A stretch of DNA of 12,304 nt, taken from contig JAHJFL010000047.1 of NCBI GenBank assembly GCA_018824795.1, positions 1 to 12,304 on the forward strand, written 5' to 3'. The notes under the pieces were generated by a model that worked only from the letters and a program-made list of their open reading frames with translations, was not told the DNA's origin and made no database searches. Shown here piece after piece: positions 6,804 to 12,304 of this stretch. The position numbers were made by a program, and so were the translations under genes. The DNA is from a bacterium (GTDB lineage Bacteria > Campylobacterota > Campylobacteria > Campylobacterales > Sulfurimonadaceae). The first letter of the stretch is position 1; every line of letters begins with the position of its first letter.

Positions 6804-7706
6804 TTACACTTTGCTAAGTGAAAGTAGATAGTTAACTACATTGTCGACAAAAGCATCGTGTTTTTTCTCTTTGCTGTATGCGATATAGAGTTTTCTTTCA
6901 ATTTTATAGTTTTTAAGTCTTGCTTCGAAAAGTTTTCCAGAGTTTACTTCTGACTCAATAACGTGGCGTGACATAATTGAAACAAGAGGTCTTGCTGAGT
7001 TTTTATCTGCATGGGTGATGGTCTCTTTGATTGAAGTAGGACTACTTAAAACACCAATAACATTGAAGTTACTGCATTGAACACCCATCTCCTCAAAAAC
7101 CTCAGAAGTTAATTTTCTTGTATGTGAGTTTTCATCACGACAGATCCAGTCAAACTCGAATAAGTCATCTGCGTTTAGGTGTTTTTTAAGTGGCTGATTT
7201 GAAAAAACAACAAGTTCATCTTCAACCCACTCTCTGTAAATTATGCCATCTCTAAAGACTGGTGATTCTATGAGAGCAATATCTATTTTTTTATCTTCAA
7301 GAGCATCTATCATGTCATTAGACAAACCTACAAGCATATAAACTTCATTGTCAATGCGTTTTTTAATCTCGCTGAGATAATTTGGAAGGATATAATTTCC
7401 GATTGAAAACGAGGCACCCATAACAAAAGTAAACTCTTTGTTGATAATTTTTAAAAGTTCTTTTTCACTGCTTGCAATGGCTTTATCAAGTCTGTTCGCT
7501 ATTCTAAAGAGGTCCTCACCCTCTTTTGTAAGTAAAATCCCATTTTTCTTTCTTTCTACAATTCTTGTATCAAGATAGTCTTCAATATATTTTATTTGTT
7601 GTGTTACTGCCGGTTGCGATATACCTAGCTTTGCAGAAGCTTTAGAAAAACTTTTCTCTTTGACGACCATTAAAAATGTTTGCAATTTTGCAAAATCTCT
7701 CAACAT
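6804..7706 (-). CDS. LysR-type transcriptional regulator
   Basis: A 300-residue protein of normal LysR length. The N-terminal winged helix-turn-helix (about residues 5–62) contains FSKASAKLGISQPAVTQQIK followed by LDTRIVER, the classic LysR signature. A linker helix (about 63–90) leads to the effector domain, beginning near GASFSIGNYILP (97–108), a layout seen in CbbR- and CysL-like members. The minus-strand start is supported by AGGA (complement of 7713–7716) about six bases before ATG. A TATACT on the minus strand (7738–7743) is a likely -10. The gene is divergent from the helicase operon and convergent with the cysK set. Neither the effector nor the targets can be read from the sequence; autoregulation is usual in the family. 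Confidence 0.94.
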   Translation of the reverse strand: MLRDFAKLQTFLMVVKEKSFSKASAKLGISQPAVTQQIKYIEDYLDTRIVERKKNGILLTKEGEDLFRIANRLDKAIASSEKELLKIINKEFTFVMGASFSIGNYILPNYLSEIKKRIDNEVYMLVGLSNDMIDALEDKKIDIALIESPVFRDGIIYREWVEDELVVFSNQPLKKHLNADDLFEFDWICRDENSHTRKLTSEVFEEMGVQCSNFNVIGVLSSPTSIKETITHADKNSARPLVSIMSRHVIESEVNSGKLFEARLKNYKIERKLYIAYSKEKKHDAFVDNVVNYLLSLSKV

Positions 7707-7737
7707 AATAATTCCTATAAGTAATTTTGATAATAAA

Positions 7738-7743
7738 AGTATA
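7738..7743 (-). promoter_or_regulatory. Likely -10 element of the LysR gene
   Basis: Read on the minus strand the hexamer is TATACT, about 30 bases before the ATG, leaving a short leader with an AGGA ribosome site. The spacing is reasonable, but the region is very AT-rich and a second TATAAT on this strand (7751–7756) is an alternative. Confidence 0.45.
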
Positions 7744-7748
7744 ACTCA

Positions 7749-7761
7749 TAATTATAATTAA
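7749..7761. promoter_or_regulatory. AT-rich palindrome, possible LysR operator
   Basis: TAATTATAATTA (7749–7760) is a perfect 12-bp palindrome and, with A7761, fits the T-N11-A pattern of LysR boxes. It lies between the two divergent promoters, where an autoregulatory site would be expected. Such palindromes arise easily by chance in DNA this AT-rich, so the call is weak. Confidence 0.25.
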
Positions 7762-7796
7762 TGCAATAGTTTTGTAATAATTTACCCCTTTTAGGT

Positions 7797-7802
7797 TATA
7801 AT
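7797..7802 (+). promoter_or_regulatory. Probable promoter -10 (TATAAT) of the helicase operon
   Basis: A perfect TATAAT lies 23 bases before the first in-frame ATG of the helicase gene. TTGTAA at 7772–7777 is a possible -35 with a long 19-base spacer, and T-tracts precede it. Transcription would begin near 7809, leaving a leader of only about 17–35 bases depending on the start used. Confidence 0.55.
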
Positions 7803-7825
7803 AAAAATACATTAGAAAAATATGA

Positions 7826-9892
7826 ATGAAAACAGTGGTTGCAATGAAAAAAATATTTGATAAATTGAATGAATCTCAGGCCAAAGCAGTACGCCAGACG
7901 GAGGGTCCTGTTTTAATCCTAGCCGGTGCCGGAAGCGGTAAAACGACTACTATAGTTTCACGACTTGCTTATCTCATAGAAGAGGTGGGAATTCCTGCTT
8001 CAAATACGCTGACATTGACATTTACAAATAAAGCAGCCAAAGAGATGCGTGAACGTTCTCTTGCTATGATAGAAAAAAGTGCATATCCTCCACTCTTATG
8101 TACATTTCATAAATTCGGTCTTCTCTTTTTAAAGTTTAATATTCATCTTTTAGGGCGTGAAAATAACTTTGTGGTTATAGACAGTGATGATAAAAAAAGA
8201 ATTATTAAAAAGATAAACGCAGAACTCCCTACACCGCTTGTTGCGAGTGAAATATCAAGATACAAAAACTCACTTCTTTCTCCTGATGATGCTTATAAGC
8301 AGGCAGAGCTTTACAATTACCAACAAATAGCAAAAGTATATGAAGAGTATGAAGCTTATTTGAATGAAAACAATTTGGTAGATTTTGACGATCTGATCGC
8401 ACTTACTTACAAACTTCTCAAAGAAAATCCTGCTCTTGCAGAGCAAACCTCACTAAAATATCAATACATAATGGTAGATGAATATCAAGATACCAATGAG
8501 TTGCAACTCAAACTTGTGCAAATGCTTTGTTTAAAGCATAATAATCTTTGTGTCGTCGGAGATGATGATCAAAGCATTTATGGATGGCGTGGTGCTCACA
8601 TCAGAAATATTATGGAGTTTGACAAAGACTTTGCAGGCACGTCTGTTTTTAAACTTGAAGAAAACTACCGTTCACGCGAACCTATTTTAAAGGTTGCAAA
8701 TGCACTTATAGAGCATAACCGCTCACGTTTAGGGAAAACTCTCATCGCAACACGCGGAAACGGCGATGATGTTGCCATACTTAACTCAAGTGATGAAAAC
8801 GAAGAGGCGAGAAAAATAGCTGCAAACATTAACAGACTTTTAAGCAGCGGCGTAAGTGCTAATGATATTGCAATCCTTTATCGTGTAAACGTTTTAAGCC
8901 GTTCCATAGAAGAGGGCTTAAACCGAGCGGGCGTTGCCTATAAACTAGTGGGCGGCCTGCGTTTCTATGACCGTTCTGAAGTAAAGGATTTAATCTCTTA
9001 TTTGAGAGTTATTACAAACCATCATGATGATTTTTCTTTTAAACGCATAGTAAACAAGCCAAAACGCGGCCTTGGAAAAGCAAGTGTTGATAAACTAGAA
9101 CTCGCTGCTCATGCAAATGGTACTTCAATGTATGAGTTTATAAAACATGTTTCATTAGAAGAACTGGAAAATATAGTTAGAAAGAAAAATGCGCAAACAC
9201 TCAAAGAGTTTTTGCAAAGTATAGAAGATGCTGCGAGGGTAGCTTCTGAGTCAACCTATGATTTTATAGATATGCTTGAAGAGACTTTTGAGTTGAAAAA
9301 GATTTATGCAGGTTTGCAGGATGAGGCAGAGAGAATTCTCAATATGGATGAGTTCTACGGGCTTCTTCGTGATTTTGTGAAGAATTCACCTGATGCTAGC
9401 ATAGATGAATTTTTAAATGAGCTCACGCTTCAAAGTGAACAGGACCAAGTTGAAGGTGAGAGCATCTATATGATGAGTATACATGCTTCAAAAGGTTTGG
9501 AATTTAATCATGTCTTCATTATTGGACTAGAAGAAGGATTTTTACCTTTGGTTGGTGATGGAAGTGATTTGGAAGAGGAGCGCCGTTTAGGGTATGTCTC
9601 TTTTACAAGAGCTAAAGATACGCTCACACTTTCTCATGTTGACAGCAGATTCTATAAGGGAAGAAGAAGTGAACTTCAAAAAAGCCGCTTTTTCAATGAA
9701 GCTGGGCTTTGTGCAGGTTCTCTTATAGTAGAAAAAAACACTGCGTTTAAAAAAGGTGACCTGGTTCGCCATAAAATCTTTGGAACGGGCAGAGTTACCG
9801 GCATAGGTAAATCCGGACGTGAATTCAAACTCAAAATAAACTTCGCAGGGAATACGCGAGACATATTGGCATCTTTCGTAGAGAGACTATGA
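7826..9892 (+). CDS. uvrD: UvrD/PcrA-type DNA helicase with Tudor-like C-terminus
   Basis: An ATP-driven 3'-5' helicase of superfamily 1A, 688 residues, acting in repair and in clearing replication or transcription blocks. The motifs run in order: Q motif LNESQ (14–18), Walker A GAGSGKT (34–40), Ia TFTNKAAKEM (65–74), II VDEYQDT (217–223), III GDDDQSIYGWRGA (245–257), IV ENYRS (279–283), V HASKGLEF (553–560) and VI RRLGYVSFTRA (586–596). Residues 643–688 (GDLVRHKIFGTGRV onward) match the Tudor-like domain that tethers UvrD and PcrA to RNA polymerase; Rep lacks it, so UvrD/PcrA is the better name. ATG 7826 has little ribosome-site support. ATG 7844, giving a protein beginning MKKIFDKLNE, follows AGTGG and is a good alternative. 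Its stop overlaps truB (ATGA). Confidence 0.94.
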   Translation: MKTVVAMKKIFDKLNESQAKAVRQTEGPVLILAGAGSGKTTTIVSRLAYLIEEVGIPASNTLTLTFTNKAAKEMRERSLAMIEKSAYPPLLCTFHKFGLLFLKFNIHLLGRENNFVVIDSDDKKRIIKKINAELPTPLVASEISRYKNSLLSPDDAYKQAELYNYQQIAKVYEEYEAYLNENNLVDFDDLIALTYKLLKENPALAEQTSLKYQYIMVDEYQDTNELQLKLVQMLCLKHNNLCVVGDDDQSIYGWRGAHIRNIMEFDKDFAGTSVFKLEENYRSREPILKVANALIEHNRSRLGKTLIATRGNGDDVAILNSSDENEEARKIAANINRLLSSGVSANDIAILYRVNVLSRSIEEGLNRAGVAYKLVGGLRFYDRSEVKDLISYLRVITNHHDDFSFKRIVNKPKRGLGKASVDKLELAAHANGTSMYEFIKHVSLEELENIVRKKNAQTLKEFLQSIEDAARVASESTYDFIDMLEETFELKKIYAGLQDEAERILNMDEFYGLLRDFVKNSPDASIDEFLNELTLQSEQDQVEGESIYMMSIHASKGLEFNHVFIIGLEEGFLPLVGDGSDLEEERRLGYVSFTRAKDTLTLSHVDSRFYKGRRSELQKSRFFNEAGLCAGSLIVEKNTAFKKGDLVRHKIFGTGRVTGIGKSGREFKLKINFAGNTRDILASFVERL

Positions 9893-10719
9893 ATCGTCTG
9901 TTCGTCGCATACAAGCCTTCTGGCATAGGCTCTAATCTTTTTTTAAGCCGCCTCAAACGTAAGTACAACAATAAAAAAGCCGGTTTTTCTGGAACACTTG
10001 ACCCTTTTGCCAAAGGTGTTTTAATTATTGGTATGGGCTCACATACAAAATTATTTCGTTTTTTAAACAAAACGCCAAAGAAATACAGAGCAACTTTGTG
10101 GTTGGGTGCTAAAAGTGACTCACTGGATATAGAAATGATAGAGAAAGTAGAGATACTTGATGAGTTACCGTATGATGAGGTTTTGAGAGCAGTCAAATCA
10201 CTTGAAGGTGAACTCGAATATGAACCGCCAATTTTTTCTGCAAAACAGATTAATGGGCAGCGCGCTTATGATTTGGCTCGTGCAGGCAAAGAAGTGGTAC
10301 TTAACAAAATAAACTCCACAATTTATGAAACGCAACTCCTTCACTATTGTCATCCTTTTGTAACTTTTGAAGCGACGGTCTCAGAGGGGACGTACATACG
10401 TTCTCTTGGTAAGATGATAGCAACAAAGCTTGGACTATCAAACGGAAGCCTGAGTGCTTTGGAGAGGCTCAATGAAGGACAGTTTCATTATGATGGCGAA
10501 AAAGTTTTAGATATTAAAAAGTCTCTCAATATGCCGCTCAATAAATATCTTGGTGATTTTGAAAATCTGAAATATGGAAGAGTTCTTGCTTTGGAAGATT
10601 TAGAGAATCAAAGTGATGGCCATTATTGGCTAGACAATGGTGATAACATTTCAATTATTAAAATAGAAAATGAAGCCGTTACATATGAACTAGGTAGGAT
10701 TTATGTTAGTACTTGCTAG
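9889..10719 (+). CDS. truB: tRNA pseudouridine-55 synthase
   Basis: Converts U55 in the T loop of tRNAs to pseudouridine. The 276 residues are on the short side for TruB. The catalytic motif is GFSGTLDPFAKGVL with nucleophile Asp38; KPSGIGS (9–15) is the N-terminal family motif. KYRATLWLGAKSDSLD, YEPPIFSAKQINGQRAYDLAR, and the EGTYIRSL stretch are the other conserved blocks. A distinct PUA domain is not obvious in the last 60 residues. The gene starts inside the helicase stop codon (four-base overlap) and its last 17 bases contain the start of csrA, so its translation probably influences csrA. Confidence 0.95.
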   Translation: MNRLFVAYKPSGIGSNLFLSRLKRKYNNKKAGFSGTLDPFAKGVLIIGMGSHTKLFRFLNKTPKKYRATLWLGAKSDSLDIEMIEKVEILDELPYDEVLRAVKSLEGELEYEPPIFSAKQINGQRAYDLARAGKEVVLNKINSTIYETQLLHYCHPFVTFEATVSEGTYIRSLGKMIATKLGLSNGSLSALERLNEGQFHYDGEKVLDIKKSLNMPLNKYLGDFENLKYGRVLALEDLENQSDGHYWLDNGDNISIIKIENEAVTYELGRIYVSTC

Positions 10720-10933
10720 AAAATTGGATGAATCCATAGTTATCGGGGATGATATAATCATTAAAGTTATATCAATTGACAAAGGCGTGGTAAAGCTTGG
10801 AATAGAAGCACCATCAAGTGTATCAATCATGAGAAGTGAGCTTTTACAAGATGTAAAAGATGCGAATATTGCATCTTCAAAAGAAGTGAATATTGAAGAT
10901 TTAACTCTTTTGAGTAAGATACTAAAAAAATAA
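10703..10933 (+). CDS. csrA: Carbon storage regulator, RNA-binding translational regulator
   Basis: CsrA is a homodimer that binds GGA-containing hairpins, often over ribosome sites, and controls translation or stability; in Campylobacter it acts in flagellar control and is opposed by FliW. The 76 residues have the first-strand motif MLVLARK and the GIEAP segment (33–37), with RNA-contacting Arg44 in SIMRSEL; Arg6 is also kept. The C-terminal tail of about 15 residues beyond the E. coli length is helical in character and resembles Campylobacter CsrA. The ribosome site AGGTAGGA (10692–10699) lies within truB, and the two genes overlap by 17 bases in different frames. A 10-base gap leads to ispE. 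No fliW is in the window. Confidence 0.96.
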   Translation: MLVLARKLDESIVIGDDIIIKVISIDKGVVKLGIEAPSSVSIMRSELLQDVKDANIASSKEVNIEDLTLLSKILKK

Positions 10934-10943
10934 GAGAAAGTAT

Positions 10944-11726
10944 ATGAAGATTTACAGGGCATATGCAAAAGTAAATATTTTTTTAAAGATAACAGGTATG
11001 AGAGGCGAGTATCATGAGATACTTTCAAGATTTATGCGTGTACAAAAACTGTATGATGAGCTCTCTTTTGTACCAAAGGGAAGTGAAAAATTTGAAATTA
11101 CCGGTGACTTCTCATGTACAACAGAGCAAAATACAATCTATAAAGCATATGAGGCGCTTCAGTCTATAGTAAAATCAGAGTCTCTTGAAAAACTGATGCG
11201 TACACACAGGGTTGATGTCAAAAAAAATATACCTGCGTTTGCAGGACTTGGCGGTGGCAGCAGTGATGCTGCGACTTATCTCAAAATGTGTAATGAAGTC
11301 CTCCATTTGGGTTTGAGTTTAAATGAACTTGCACGTATTGGTCTTAAAGTTGGGGCAGATGTTCCGTTTTTTATTTACGGGTATGATAGTGCGAATGTGA
11401 GTGGCATCGGAGAAATTGTGGAAGAGTTCGAGGAGGATTTACTTGAAATTGAAACTTTTACTCCAAAAATAGAGATAAGTACTCCTAGAGTTTACAAATC
11501 TTACAGAGAAAATTTTTATGCACCAATTACAATTGATAAAATCAAAGAATTTACAAGCGCAAAGTCTGCAGATATTTTAAAAAATCTCTCGGCATCTGAG
11601 GCAAATGATTTGTTCCAGCCTGCTTTGTTGGAGTATAAAGAACTAAAAAACCATTATCAGTATGAGTGGCATTTTAGCGGAAGTGGAAGTAGTTTTTTTA
11701 AAGTGAAGGAAGAGAATAATGGGTGA
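10944..11726 (+). CDS. ispE: 4-diphosphocytidyl-2-C-methyl-D-erythritol kinase
   Basis: Phosphorylates the 2-hydroxyl of CDP-methylerythritol with ATP, a middle step of the non-mevalonate (MEP) route to isoprenoids. The 260 residues are slightly short for the family. It is a GHMP kinase: [11 protein letters not shown] with Lys9, the ATP loop [10 protein letters not shown] (101–110), the catalytic Asp139 in GADVPFF, and the C-terminal glycine motif GSGSS (246–250) near the end. The ribosome site is weak (AAGAGAAAG, about 10 bases after csrA), so coupling to csrA translation is likely. It overlaps smpB by eight bases. No other isoprenoid gene is present; the location reflects gene order rather than pathway. 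Confidence 0.95.
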   Translation: MKIYRAYAKVNIFLKITGMRGEYHEILSRFMRVQKLYDELSFVPKGSEKFEITGDFSCTTEQNTIYKAYEALQSIVKSESLEKLMRTHRVDVKKNIPAFAGLGGGSSDAATYLKMCNEVLHLGLSLNELARIGLKVGADVPFFIYGYDSANVSGIGEIVEEFEEDLLEIETFTPKIEISTPRVYKSYRENFYAPITIDKIKEFTSAKSADILKNLSASEANDLFQPALLEYKELKNHYQYEWHFSGSGSSFFKVKEENNG

Positions 11727-12171
11727 AACAATTGCAAAAAATAAAAAAGCCTATTTTGATTATTTTTTAGAAGAGAAATTTGAAGCCGGTTTGGTTTTAA
11801 AAGGAAGTGAAGTTAAGGCGATCCGTGCACATAAAGTAAATCTCAAAGACAGTTTTATACGTTTTGTGGGCAATGAAGCGTTTTTATTTAATGCACACAT
11901 AGGAAGACTTGAAACTACACATCATTTTTACACACATGAAGAGCGAGGAAGCAGAAAGCTTTTGCTTCATAAAAAACAGATAGAAAAGATGCTCAAAGCT
12001 GTCAATAGAGACGGCTACACTGTTGTGCCATTGCAGCTTTATTTTAATGACAGAAATATCATTAAAATCCAGATTGCCATAGCAAAAGGGAAACAGCTAC
12101 ATGATAAACGCCAAGATCTCAAAGAAAAAGATATGAAACGTGATATCGAGCGTTCAATGAAGGGGGAGTAA
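11719..12171 (+). CDS. smpB: SsrA (tmRNA)-binding protein
   Basis: SmpB binds tmRNA and brings it to ribosomes stalled on broken mRNA, so that the nascent peptide is tagged for proteolysis, chiefly by ClpXP. The 150 residues match the family. [10 protein letters not shown] at the start, [13 protein letters not shown] (24–36), LKDSFI, the FLFNAHI strand, [12 protein letters not shown] and the basic C-terminal tail, which occupies the empty mRNA channel, are all in place. The start follows AAGGA (11706–11710) at eight bases and overlaps ispE by eight bases. The stop shares one base with the next ATG (TAATG). The tmRNA gene ssrA is not in the window. Confidence 0.96.
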   Translation: MGETIAKNKKAYFDYFLEEKFEAGLVLKGSEVKAIRAHKVNLKDSFIRFVGNEAFLFNAHIGRLETTHHFYTHEERGSRKLLLHKKQIEKMLKAVNRDGYTVVPLQLYFNDRNIIKIQIAIAKGKQLHDKRQDLKEKDMKRDIERSMKGE

Positions 12172-12304
12172 TGAAATTTATTGTCTTATTTGTCTTTCTG
12201 GCACATGGATTACTGGCTTTAGAATATGATATGACGGATACATCTGTAGCGAATGGAAAAACGGCAGTTATTACCTTTGCAAAAGAAAAAGGTGTGAGCT
12301 ACGA
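12171..12304 (+). CDS. Exported protein, 5' part only, possibly an M23-type peptidase
   Basis: Forty-four complete codons are visible before the window ends. Residues 1–16 ([16 protein letters not shown]) form a short hydrophobic signal peptide with a likely cut before LEYDM. The start is secured by a strong AGGGGGAG at 12161–12168 and overlaps the smpB stop by one base, so it belongs to the operon. The following pattern, with VANGKT and FAKEKGVSY, recalls the N-terminal region of M23 peptidoglycan peptidases of Campylobacterota, but this is memory of a weak pattern and no catalytic motif is in view. Only export is well supported. Confidence 0.8.
   Translation, partial: MKFIVLFVFLAHGLLALEYDMTDTSVANGKTAVITFAKEKGVSY

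Noticed and set aside
1..12304. Mobile element, CRISPR array, toxin–antitoxin or defence system
   Set aside because: No transposase, integrase, spaced repeats, nuclease–regulator pair or long non-coding stretch is visible, and the gene content is housekeeping or signalling.

Overview
The window is an AT-rich, densely packed stretch of bacterial chromosome. Its content points to the Campylobacterota (the former epsilonproteobacteria), most like Sulfurimonas or a close relative. The evidence is an F0 c-subunit gene (atpE) that stands apart from other ATP synthase genes and encodes a signal-peptide-like N-terminus, an approximately 75-residue CsrA of the Campylobacter kind, and the order helicase–truB–csrA–ispE–smpB. 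This is a judgement from protein character and gene order, not from a database search. I see no mobile element, CRISPR array, prophage or rRNA, and nearly every base is assigned.

Region 1 (1–2338) holds the 3' part of pnp (RNA decay), a 143-base leader, atpE (proton-driven c-ring subunit), a strong nested hairpin, and tRNA-Leu(GAG) with an encoded CCA end.

Region 2 (about 2339–6803) begins with an AT-rich promoter region. It is followed by a tight five-gene set: a membrane-bound sensor diguanylate cyclase (Cache-like, PAS and GGDEF, with intact active site and inhibitory I-site), a low-molecular-weight protein tyrosine phosphatase, cysteine synthase (cysK), a short class IV (PabC-like) aminotransferase or lyase, and a 152-residue protein of unannotated type. 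The last begins at a TTG codon and resembles the ClpXP adaptor SspB. A perfect 11-bp inverted repeat fills the gap to the convergent LysR gene and probably terminates both transcripts.

Region 3 (6804–7825) is a LysR-type regulator on the minus strand, with a short intergenic region shared with the next operon.

Region 4 (7826 to the end) is a second tight operon: a UvrD/PcrA helicase with a C-terminal Tudor-like domain, truB, csrA, ispE, smpB and the start of a secreted protein. Four of the five junctions overlap and the fifth is 10 bases, so these genes are very probably co-transcribed and partly translationally coupled.

Most of the window is ordinary housekeeping sequence. The point most worth testing is the SspB-like protein at 6312–6770. 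If confirmed, this genome would carry a candidate ClpXP adaptor about 5 kb from smpB, the partner of the tmRNA system that produces ClpXP substrates.
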